6,299 nt of DNA from an uncultured Lachnospiraceae bacterium. Its GTDB lineage: Bacteria > Bacillota > Clostridia > Lachnospirales > Lachnospiraceae. The stretch spans positions 1-6,299 of the forward strand of contig CAMWXF010000116.1 in the NCBI GenBank assembly GCA_947178115.1, read 5' to 3'. A program made the translations under genes and the position numbers. Below the pieces are notes generated by a model. It saw only the letters and a list, made by a program, of their open reading frames with translations, did not search any database and was not told where the DNA came from. Below, piece by piece: positions 1-4,469 of this stretch (position 1 is its first letter; each line of letters begins with the position of its first letter).

Positions 1-422
1 CTCTGCTCTGACAGCATGGAGGCGCTTTTGCCTTCGCTCTTAGCCGTTTCAAATTCCTGCTTCGCCTCTTCCTTTTCCTTAATAACCGCCGTCACGATCT
101 GGTTCCCGATCTGCATCTGCATACCGTGTATCGTGACCTTAGTCGATGCCGGGAAAATGTATCTGGCGTTAATCGGCTTCGTCCCTTGATTGGCATATGT
201 CTGCACTACATAAGTGTCCGCGATGATTCCCTCTATCGTTGTGTTCACATCTGTACTTTTAAGCGGCAGGCAATCCACTCCTGTCTCCTCACTTTCCACG
301 TAGAAATAAGGGGAAAGCGTTCTGTCCTCATCGGTTTCCTCTTCCGCATGTACTGTGGGCGCATAACCCATAATCAATAACAGTACAGCCAAAAAGCTTA
401 ATAATTTTCTGTGTTTTTTCAT
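1..422 (-). CDS. Exported VIT-domain protein, N-terminal part (continues beyond window start)
   Basis: The reading frame runs leftwards from ATG at 422 and is still open at base 3, giving 140 residues with no stop. Residues 1-26 form a signal peptide: a basic start (MKKHRK), a hydrophobic core (LLSFLAVLLLIMGY) and a likely signal peptidase I cut after VHA, so the protein is exported. Residues about 45-140 match the VIT (vault/inter-alpha-trypsin) domain. Its hallmarks are the strand TYVVQTYANQ, the NARYIFP segment, and the helix with IKEKEEAKQEFETAKSEGKSA. In this family a von Willebrand A domain, and often a C-terminal anchor, usually follows; that part is outside the window. ATG 422 is chosen because AAGGA lies 8 bases upstream. 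An in-frame ATG at 431 sits directly on that site and is less likely. The upstream region carries an 11-bp-phased repeat array. The role is probably surface adhesion or envelope-related, but this is inferred only from the family. Confidence 0.88.
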   Translation of the reverse strand, partial: MKKHRKLLSFLAVLLLIMGYAPTVHAEEETDEDRTLSPYFYVESEETGVDCLPLKSTDVNTTIEGIIADTYVVQTYANQGTKPINARYIFPASTKVTIHGMQMQIGNQIVTAVIKEKEEAKQEFETAKSEGKSASMLSEQ

Positions 423-491
423 ACTGCACATCCTTCCTTCTCGCGTCTTTTGATCATCCTAAATCTGATGGTACGTGTAATCTCTACGTCT

Positions 492-497
492 ATGCTA
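492..497 (-). promoter_or_regulatory. Possible -10 element for the VIT-domain gene
   Basis: On the minus strand TAGCAT (4 of 6 matches to TATAAT) lies just past the last unit of the 11-bp array. The -35 position, about 515-520, falls inside the array and has no good TTGACA match. This would fit an activator-dependent promoter. The call rests on one weak hexamer. Confidence 0.3.
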
Positions 498-507
498 CCG
501 TGTGAAA

Positions 508-595
508 GCATCAATCCTGCATCAGATTTGCAACAAAAAAGCATAATCTTTGCATCAAAACTCCATCAAATTTGTATCAAAATTGCATCATCATC
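508..595 (-). repeat. Eight 11-bp phased direct repeats (consensus GCATCAAANTT on the plus strand)
   Basis: GCATCA or a one-base variant begins at 508, 519, 530, 541, 552, 563, 574 and 585, exactly 11 bases apart each time. The variants are GCAACA at 530, GCATAA at 541, CCATCA at 563 and GTATCA at 574. The remaining five bases of each unit are A/T-rich. The next phase on either side (497 and 596) does not match, so the array has sharp ends. It lies 86-173 bases upstream of the start of the VIT-domain gene and after the stop of the acetyltransferase gene, so it is best read as an operator for the VIT-domain gene. Response regulators of the OmpR/PhoB family bind direct repeats of this period; that assignment is inference. 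No terminator was seen here for the acetyltransferase gene. Confidence 0.85.
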
Positions 596-630
596 GAAGA
601 ATGTGCCGCTTTTCTTTCTTACAGAGCTGT

Positions 631-1581
631 CTAGGTAAGCTCCGCCAGATATCTGTCATACTGCTCTCCGTCCTCTTCGACCCGCTCCCCTTTCCGAAAT
701 CCCAGTTTCCAGCACAATGCCGCCGACTTCCCGTTTCCCTCCATTACAAGTGCCTGCACCTGTGTAAAACCCAATTCTATCTTCGCATAATCGAGAATCG
801 CCCTGCACACCTCACAGGCATATCCCTGCCCCTGCCAGGGCACTCCGATCACGAATCCCAGCTCCGGCAGATCGAATCCCTCACGCCAGCTTATGCCTGC
901 CCGGCCGATCACCGTATCATCTTTCGTAAGCACCGTCCACATGCCATATCCATAGAATCCATACATCTTCTCCCGATACTCTGCGACATAGGCCAGTTCT
1001 TCTTCCCGATCCTCATACAGATCTTCCATATATCTGGTAATCTCAGGTTCCGCATATATATTGTAGAAACTGTCCACATCCGACTCCGTAGTCTCGCGGA
1101 TTATGCACCGCTTCGTCCTGAGAATCTCCCACGGCAGATCCGCAAGCCGCCTATACGCCAGATCGACAGTCTCATAATCAACCTCTTCAATCTGCTCAAT
1201 CACATACAGCGCTCCCGTAAAGTCCGCGTTCTTATTATTCTCATGCCGGTATGGCAGCACGTATCTTCCCCGCTGCCTCATTAGACGATACGTCTCCTCC
1301 GAATCTGTGATGTACAAGTGCTCTTCTGTACCGTCTTCTACACTACCACATACTTTGCCCATCCCTTCCGCTTCACTGCATTTTGCCCCGTTACATTCTG
1401 TACTGTTACATGTCGCAGTGTTCTCTTGTGCTTCGGTGTCCACAGCTACACTTTGTCCCTGCCCGATAACAAGCTCCACCCCGTGTTCCCGCAAATCATC
1501 CGGCAGAATACTTTCCCCGCACAGAACTTTTTGCTGCAAAATATCTTCCTCGATCAGTAAAATCACTTTTTTCAGCATCAT
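631..1581 (-). CDS. GNAT family N-acetyltransferase with an N-terminal extension
   Basis: The product is 316 residues. Residues about 155-312 form a GNAT domain of the RimJ/RimL-like type (Acetyltransf_3). It opens with TKRCIIRETTESD, has the central strand TVIGRAGIS (223-231), and carries the acetyl-CoA loop WQGQGYA (249-255) followed by the usual helix. It ends with NGKSAALCWKLGFRKGE (283-299), the conserved asparagine/lysine-glycine-phenylalanine region. The substrate cannot be read from the sequence. Residues 1-150 are an extension that I cannot assign; I recall similar N-terminal modules on acetyltransferases of Clostridia. Within it, residues 50-79 are a low-complexity tract with a five-residue period. 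ATG 1581 is chosen over the adjacent ATG 1578 because GGAG lies 9 bases upstream; either could initiate. The gene is transcribed away from the cyclophilin gene from a good promoter at 1632-1661. The enzyme is probably cytoplasmic. Confidence 0.9.
   Translation of the reverse strand: MMLKKVILLIEEDILQQKVLCGESILPDDLREHGVELVIGQGQSVAVDTEAQENTATCNSTECNGAKCSEAEGMGKVCGSVEDGTEEHLYITDSEETYRLMRQRGRYVLPYRHENNKNADFTGALYVIEQIEEVDYETVDLAYRRLADLPWEILRTKRCIIRETTESDVDSFYNIYAEPEITRYMEDLYEDREEELAYVAEYREKMYGFYGYGMWTVLTKDDTVIGRAGISWREGFDLPELGFVIGVPWQGQGYACEVCRAILDYAKIELGFTQVQALVMEGNGKSAALCWKLGFRKGERVEEDGEQYDRYLAELT
1345..1434 (-). repeat. Degenerate 15-nt repeat encoding a cysteine pentapeptide tract in the acetyltransferase
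   Basis: The tract encodes residues 50-79 in units of five: EAQEN, TATCN, STECN, GAKCS, EAEGM, GKVCG. Cysteines fall at 58, 63, 68 and 78, with glycine at the skipped position 73. Asparagine falls at 54, 59 and 64. At DNA level the plus strand shows GTTACATTCTGTACT at 1390-1404 next to GTTACATGTCGCAGT at 1405-1419 and a weaker copy at 1420-1434. This is a minisatellite-like expansion within an otherwise ordinary gene. Confidence 0.6.
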
Positions 1582-1618
1582 TTATTCTTTCTCCGTAAAA
1601 ATTAATCCCCATGCCCTC

Positions 1619-1648
1619 TTGCATTATCCGACTTATACTATATATAAT
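1619..1648 (+). promoter_or_regulatory. Promoter of the cyclophilin gene
   Basis: TTGCAT at 1619-1624 is followed after 18 bases by a perfect TATAAT at 1643-1648. Transcription would begin near 1655, giving a leader of about 60 bases. The -35 match is moderate and the -10 is ideal. Confidence 0.6.
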
Positions 1649-1661
1649 ATTACCATATCAA
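1632..1661 (-). promoter_or_regulatory. Promoter of the acetyltransferase gene
   Basis: On the minus strand TTGATA (1661-1656, 5 of 6 matches) is followed after 18 bases by TATAAG (1637-1632, 5 of 6 matches). Transcription would begin near 1625, about 45 bases before the start codon. The promoter is interlocked with the cyclophilin promoter on the other strand. Confidence 0.6.
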
Positions 1662-1713
1662 AATTTCAGAAACGAGAAAATTGCGCCAAAGACAGCGCGG
1701 AAATGAGGAAACT

Positions 1714-2235
1714 ATGTCACAAAACCCAATCGTTACTTTTACAATGGAAAACGGAGATGTCATCAAGGCGGAGCTTTATCCCGACATTGCGCCGATCTCC
1801 GTCAACAACTTTATCAGCTTAATTAAAAAGAATTTCTATGACGGACTAATCTTTCACAGAGTCATTAAAGGCTTCATGATTCAGGGCGGCGATCCCGAAG
1901 GCACCGGCATGGGCGGTCCCGACTATTCAATTCGCGGAGAATTTGCACAGAACGGCTTTCCCAACGACCTGAAGCACACCGAGGGCGTACTCTCTATGGC
2001 AAGAAGTATGCATCCCGATTCTGCCGGAAGCCAGTTCTTCATCATGCACAAGACAAGCCCTCACCTTGACGGCGCTTATGCGGCATTTGGAAAGGTGATA
2101 GAAGGTATGGAGAATGTCAATAAGATAGCCGAGACAGCTACTGATTACAACGACCGTCCTTTAGAGGAGCAGCGGATTAAAACGGTTACGGTTGATACTT
2201 TCGGCGTAGAGTATCCGGAACCGGAGAAACTGTAA
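1714..2235 (+). CDS. Cyclophilin-type peptidyl-prolyl cis-trans isomerase
   Basis: The product is 173 residues, the usual length for a single-domain bacterial cyclophilin. It has no signal peptide, so it acts in the cytoplasm, speeding cis-trans isomerisation of X-proline bonds during folding. The fold's signature is complete: FHRVIKGFMIQGGD (47-60) supplies the catalytic arginine R49 plus F54 and Q57, and SAGSQFFI (103-110) supplies the QFF element. HLDGAYAAFG (117-126) corresponds to the WLDGKHVVFG stretch of human cyclophilin A. Histidine replaces the tryptophan that contacts cyclosporin, as in many bacterial cyclophilins, so drug sensitivity is probably low. ATG 1714 is chosen because GAGGA lies just upstream (1705-1709). 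The frame is open further upstream to a TTG at 1681, but that stretch has no family match. The gene stands alone, divergent from the acetyltransferase gene. It resembles the cytoplasmic PpiB type, but I do not assign a symbol. Confidence 0.95.
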   Translation: MSQNPIVTFTMENGDVIKAELYPDIAPISVNNFISLIKKNFYDGLIFHRVIKGFMIQGGDPEGTGMGGPDYSIRGEFAQNGFPNDLKHTEGVLSMARSMHPDSAGSQFFIMHKTSPHLDGAYAAFGKVIEGMENVNKIAETATDYNDRPLEEQRIKTVTVDTFGVEYPEPEKL

Positions 2236-2261
2236 GCAGTTTTGGGGAAAAGTCTTATTCG

Positions 2262-2282
2262 GTACTGCTCAGTACGGCTTTT
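2262..2282 (+). terminator. Weak candidate terminator after the cyclophilin gene
   Basis: GTACTG (2262-2267) and CAGTAC (2270-2275) pair across a very tight loop and are followed by GGCTTTT. The stem is short and the T-run is only four bases, so this is a weak call. An alternative pairing is AGCAGT (2235-2240) with ACTGCT (2264-2269). Confidence 0.3.
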
Positions 2283-2289
2283 ATAAAAT

Positions 2290-2311
2290 TTGTTGTCAAA
2301 ATTGTTGTCAA
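2290..2311. repeat. Two direct copies of TTGTTGTCAA, 12 bp apart
   Basis: TTGTTGTCAA occurs at 2290-2299 and again at 2302-2311, in an A/T-rich setting just beyond the 3' end of the integrase remnant. In integrative elements the attachment region often abuts the end of the integrase gene. These copies may therefore be a relic of arm or core sites, or of the tail of the integrase frame. Neither is proven. Confidence 0.5.
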
Positions 2312-2344
2312 TTTTTATCTTGAAGAACAGCGTCAGACGCTCCC

Positions 2345-2506
2345 TTGAAGATATTAAATTGCAATGTTGTTTGCATGACCCATTATCTCCTGAATTACCT
2401 TGATGTTCGTTTCATTTTCGCAAAACGTATGGCGAAAAACGTGGTAACTGAAATGAAGGATGATAATGGGTTCTCTATTTTCTTCCTGAGCTTTTTGATC
2501 TTGGGA
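2345..2506 (-). pseudogene. Degraded C-terminal fragment of a tyrosine recombinase (integrase)
   Basis: A 50-codon minus-strand frame (2506-2357, stop at 2356-2354) reads as the catalytic C-terminus of a phage/ICE-type tyrosine recombinase. It contains EENREP, then HFSYHVFRHTF with the HxxR motif, then NETNIKVIQEIMGHAN with the conserved GH. Compared, from memory, with relatives of Tn916-like elements that read HTFCTRFCENETN, four residues are missing and the sequence goes straight from HTFC to ENETN. This is an in-frame 12-base loss between two Phe-Cys codon pairs. After GHAN the frame degenerates and stops. The segment holding the catalytic tyrosine (normally MDIYAEAT) is gone. Codons resembling the later NLQGKI region reappear as LQGS just past the stop, at about 2350-2339. 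The N-terminal two thirds, including the first catalytic arginine, are also absent. It cannot be active and marks an old integration or excision event. Confidence 0.8.
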
Positions 2507-2515
2507 TCAGCACAC

Positions 2516-3127
2516 TCACAATACCTCCGCAAGCACCACACTCACACATAAGAGTCCAATACAGATCAACAGCACATCTATCTTCTGCGGCGTACGTTTC
2601 GTGCGTATGGAACCCGGATTACGAGGATTCAGATAAATAGGGTAATCGCTTCCCTCCTTGTACTTTTTCAAAAGTTTCCGTCTGCTGTACACTTCGCCTG
2701 TAGTATTTTGATAAGAATAATTATCGTAGCGGTATGCAAAAATCGGATCATAATAAGTCCACCCATATCTGCCGCCTCTGTAAGCCCTCGCACCCATGTA
2801 GATGGCCGTTATCTGCTCCCGGCACAGGAAAGGCTTGGCAATTCCCTGATAGATACCGATTCCCAGAAACATTCCGCCAAAACCCGCCAAAAAGACCCAC
2901 ATCTCAACGCCTTCACAAAAAAAAGGAAGCGCCAGCGTCAGCGATCCCCATATGACTGCATAGCTTCCCATAACGAAGACTGCTGTCGGTGATGCAGATT
3001 TATTCTTATATCGAATGAACACGGTTCCGACAACCAACAGTGCGAACCCCCAAAAGATTACACTCTGCGTAAACGCAGCGATCACAGTCAACGCCAGAAT
3101 AATAATGCTTCCAATCAGTATTCCCAA
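2516..3127 (-). CDS. DUF3592-like integral membrane protein of unknown function
   Basis: The product is about 203 residues from TTG 3127, or 205 from ATG 3133; residue numbers here count from the ATG. Hydrophobic segments lie at about 4-40 (one long or two short helices), 52-72, 77-98 and 185-203. Between the fourth and the last is a polar domain (about 100-183) rich in tyrosine and arginine. It ends with DYPIYLNPRNPGSIR, which resembles the G-x-x-YPVYYNPxNP pattern of DUF3592 proteins; that match is from memory. No catalytic motif is visible and the function is unknown. AAGGAG at 3140-3135 is 7 bases from TTG 3127 but only 1 base from ATG 3133, so the TTG is the more plausible start. The stop lies right against the integrase remnant, and the protein ends immediately after its last membrane helix. 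Recombination next to the gene could have trimmed its tail. The YczE-like gene lies 108 bases upstream on the same strand. Confidence 0.75.
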   Translation of the reverse strand: MGILIGSIIILALTVIAAFTQSVIFWGFALLVVGTVFIRYKNKSASPTAVFVMGSYAVIWGSLTLALPFFCEGVEMWVFLAGFGGMFLGIGIYQGIAKPFLCREQITAIYMGARAYRGGRYGWTYYDPIFAYRYDNYSYQNTTGEVYSRRKLLKKYKEGSDYPIYLNPRNPGSIRTKRTPQKIDVLLICIGLLCVSVVLAEVL

Positions 3128-3134
3128 AATCATT

Positions 3135-3140
3135 CTCCTT
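3135..3140 (-). promoter_or_regulatory. Ribosome binding site that favours a TTG start
   Basis: AAGGAG on the minus strand (3140-3135) is separated from ATG 3133 by a single base, too close for normal initiation. It is separated by 7 bases from the in-frame TTG at 3127-3125. This spacing argues for the TTG as start of the DUF3592-like gene. Confidence 0.55.
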
Positions 3141-3148
3141 TATCTGTC

Positions 3149-3165
3149 TGTATACGATCTATACA
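3149..3165. promoter_or_regulatory. Small inverted repeat upstream of the DUF3592-like gene
   Basis: TGTATA (3149-3154) and TATACA (3160-3165) flank a five-base centre, forming an operator-like palindrome 22-38 bases before the TTG start. It is short and A/T-rich, so a chance origin cannot be excluded. Confidence 0.3.
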
Positions 3166-3235
3166 TTATCGACTAAACGTAATCTGCCTTTTATTGATTA
3201 CTATTACACGAATTGTGATGCCGATGGCAGAGAGA

Positions 3236-3889
3236 TTAGGATATCTTTTCAAGCCATTTATCTCTCAGATTTCCAAAGCATTTTGTTATGTACCCTAACT
3301 CCATGCCAACCAAAACAGCCGCAATAACCGTTCCTATCCCCACACTTCCCAAACTCTTTATAAAAATAAGACAGGTAATCAGAGAAACGGTTACCATACT
3401 GACATCAAAACCTATCTTAACTTTTGGAAATGCGATACCACTTACATCAGATACAGCCTGCATTGCCCCTTCTCCTGCTAATGGCATAATATCAGGCGGC
3501 AAATACAGAAAAATTCCAAAGGCAATAAATATTGTACTGATTAGCAACATGCATATTCTGATAATGATATTCTGCGGATCCGACAAAAAACCTACACCCC
3601 AGTTACAAAAAGTTGTAAAATATCCAAACACGATACCTACTATAATCTGCAGAAGATTTTTGAGCTTATATTTTTTTCTTAGCAGAATAATCTGTAATAA
3701 CACTAAAAAACAATGGAACAGAATGGTTGCCTTCCCCATTTCAATTCCCCATATACAAGTCATTGTATATGGAATGGAGCTGACAGGAGATACACCTAAG
3801 TTCGATTTAACAGATATGGATATCCCTATCGTCATTACAAAAAGTCCTACGATATACATGAACAATCTTTTGACTATATTATGATTCAT
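3236..3889 (-). CDS. YczE/YyaS/YitT-family-like integral membrane protein
   Basis: The product is 217 residues from ATG 3889. It is highly hydrophobic, with about six membrane segments near residues 7-27, 54-70, 79-98, 108-131, 161-179 and 184-203. Features typical of YczE/YitT-like proteins (DUF6198-type) are an early SNLGVSPVSSIPY motif (29-41) after the first helix, then G(x)GKAT at the second. A PLAGEGAMQAVSD segment (136-148) and a glycine-rich GSVGIGT stretch (181-187) lie later. The function of the family is not established; some members are thought to be transporters. ATG 3889 is preferred because GGGAG lies about 5 bases upstream and the first helix follows directly. An in-frame TTG at 3955 would add 22 polar residues with no family match. 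The start overlaps the stop of an upstream short frame in an ATGA arrangement, suggesting translational coupling. No clear terminator follows before the DUF3592-like gene, so the two may be cotranscribed. Confidence 0.82.
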   Translation of the reverse strand: MNHNIVKRLFMYIVGLFVMTIGISISVKSNLGVSPVSSIPYTMTCIWGIEMGKATILFHCFLVLLQIILLRKKYKLKNLLQIIVGIVFGYFTTFCNWGVGFLSDPQNIIIRICMLLISTIFIAFGIFLYLPPDIMPLAGEGAMQAVSDVSGIAFPKVKIGFDVSMVTVSLITCLIFIKSLGSVGIGTVIAAVLVGMELGYITKCFGNLRDKWLEKIS

Positions 3890-4041
3890 TTTATCTCCCA
3901 ATCTGCTGTAGGCTCCGTACCCATTGCATCTATTGTATTCTGCATCCTTTTCCAAAAGATGTCAAGCGGAACGGCGAGTATTTCCGCTTCTCCCGCGACA
4001 GTGCCCCGAGTACGTATACGGATATTTCTGTACAACCACGT
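3886..4041 (-). pseudogene. Short open frame coupled to the YczE-like gene; possible small gene or truncated C-terminus
   Basis: A minus-strand frame of 51 sense codons runs from just after a stop at 4044-4042 to TGA at 3888-3886. The TGA overlaps ATG 3889 of the YczE-like gene as ATGA. The peptide has protein-like composition (for example AEILAVPLDIFWKRMQ and ending PTADWEIK), and the stretch is more GC-rich than its surroundings. There is no ATG near the front. A TTG at 4035 would give 49 residues but has no clear ribosome binding site. I do not recognise the family. It could be the tail of a gene whose front was lost, which fits the recombined look of the neighbouring sequence, or a small gene with a weak start. 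Confidence 0.35.
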
Positions 4042-4089
4042 TCATGATTTGTTCATATTTAATTTAAAAAAACTTCATTCAGGAATCAT
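4041..4089 (+). promoter_or_regulatory. Phased TTCAT repeats, probable response-regulator site
   Basis: TTCAT starts at 4041, 4052 and 4074, and ATCAT at 4085. All are multiples of 11 bases apart; the intervening phase at 4063 reads TTTAA. The array ends where the -35 of a rightward promoter would be. This is the layout of activator sites for OmpR/PhoB-type regulators; the identity of the regulator is unknown. Confidence 0.55.
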
Positions 4090-4116
4090 TTTTTAGACAT
4101 TTCTCTTGCGTATACT
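4088..4116 (+). promoter_or_regulatory. Candidate activator-dependent promoter without a downstream gene
   Basis: TATACT at 4111-4116 is a good -10. The -35 position (about 4088-4093) is only a T-run, which fits a promoter relying on the adjacent TTCAT array. Transcription would begin near 4123 and meet the hairpin at 4183 after about 60 bases, with no coding frame in between. Confidence 0.4.
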
Positions 4117-4182
4117 AAGACCATAAGATAACAACAGAGAACACATCAAAGTAACTGATTAATTAAAACTTTTTCATAATAA

Positions 4183-4213
4183 ATGCCAAGTAAAGATTTT
4201 CTTTACTTGGCAT
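4183..4213. terminator. Perfect 14-bp hairpin, probable terminator
   Basis: ATGCCAAGTAAAGA (4183-4196) and its exact complement (4200-4213) flank a three-base loop. On the minus strand the stem is followed by TTTATTATG and on the plus strand by CCTCCCTTTT, so neither side has a classic T-run. Perfect pairing and position suggest a terminator, perhaps of a unit starting at about 4123, or of a gene that is no longer there. Confidence 0.6.
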
Positions 4214-4282
4214 CCTCCCTTTTCTGGGGTATTTTATTCCACCTATAATATATGAAGACAACGATTCGGTCTGGGAATTATT

Positions 4283-4320
4283 ATTGTATACTGCAATATG
4301 CAAATATCCATGTATACAAT
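4283..4320. promoter_or_regulatory. Inverted pair ATTGTATAC ... GTATACAAT upstream of the symporter promoter
   Basis: ATTGTATAC (4283-4291) and GTATACAAT (4312-4320) are exact complements separated by 20 bases. Each contains a GTATAC palindrome, with centres 26 bases apart. They end 6 bases before the symporter -35 element. TTGTATACAA-like sites are typical of GntR-family repressors; assignment to that family is inference. Confidence 0.45.
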
Positions 4321-4326
4321 TTTCCC

Positions 4327-4355
4327 TTGCTATAGCATTCATTCTATGATATACT
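4327..4355 (+). promoter_or_regulatory. Promoter of the symporter gene
   Basis: TTGCTA (4327-4332, 4 of 6 matches) is followed after exactly 17 bases by TATACT (4350-4355, 5 of 6 matches). Transcription would begin near 4362, giving a leader of about 108 bases that includes an intrinsic terminator. Confidence 0.65.
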
Positions 4356-4407
4356 TTGTAGCGTGTAAACTTACATACAGTATATCAATAAGTGATTTCC
4401 GAATGTC

Positions 4408-4441
4408 AGCGTAGACATACTTATCATGTCTGCGCTTTTTT
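4408..4441 (+). terminator. Intrinsic terminator in the symporter leader (possible attenuator)
   Basis: AGCGTAGACAT (4408-4418) pairs with ATGTCTGCGCT (4426-4436), 11 pairs including one U-G wobble, around a seven-base loop. The T-run 4436-4441 follows at once. The structure sits between the symporter promoter and its ribosome binding site (4455-4463), so most transcripts would stop there unless it is prevented from forming. It could instead end a short RNA of about 80 bases starting near 4362. Confidence 0.75.
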
Positions 4442-4469
4442 ACGGAAGCGAATGAAGGAGGAGACTATT

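Larger units (their letters stand above)
3890..4469. other. Long stretch without an intact gene, rich in regulatory signals
   Basis: This 580-base interval separates the leftward YczE-like gene from the rightward symporter. In order, it holds a short coupled frame (3886-4041), a phased TTCAT array and promoter (4041-4116), a perfect hairpin (4183-4213), an isolated TATAAT (4244-4249) with no good -35, and a spaced GTATAC pair (4283-4320). The symporter promoter (4327-4355) and a leader terminator (4408-4441) complete it. Rightward open frames in it are short and lack ribosome binding sites. Confidence 0.7.

Noticed and set aside
508..595. CRISPR array
   Set aside because: The units are 11 bp with no unique spacers between them, far from the repeat-spacer pattern of CRISPR.
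550..1284. Long plus-strand open frame of 244 codons
   Set aside because: It lies antisense to the acetyltransferase gene, which has a clear GNAT domain, ribosome binding site and promoter. The plus-strand product has no family-like features.
1307..1822. Plus-strand open frame crossing the divergent promoters into the cyclophilin gene
   Set aside because: It overlaps two well-supported genes and the promoter region, and its composition is that of an antisense shadow.
2378..2471. Structured non-coding RNA suggested by the long imperfect stem
   Set aside because: The arms coincide with codons of a recognisable recombinase fragment, so the simpler explanation is decayed coding sequence. It is kept only as a low-interest quasi-palindrome observation.
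2345..2551. Plus-strand open frame of 68 codons
   Set aside because: It is antisense to the integrase remnant, whose conserved motifs show that the minus strand was the coding one.
3288..3884. Plus-strand open frame of 198 codons
   Set aside because: It is the complement of the YczE-like membrane-protein gene, which has a proper ribosome binding site and typical membrane helices.
4252..4335. Possible 27-residue upstream peptide starting at ATG 4252
   Set aside because: It has no ribosome binding site and covers the operator-like pair and the -35 of the symporter promoter.
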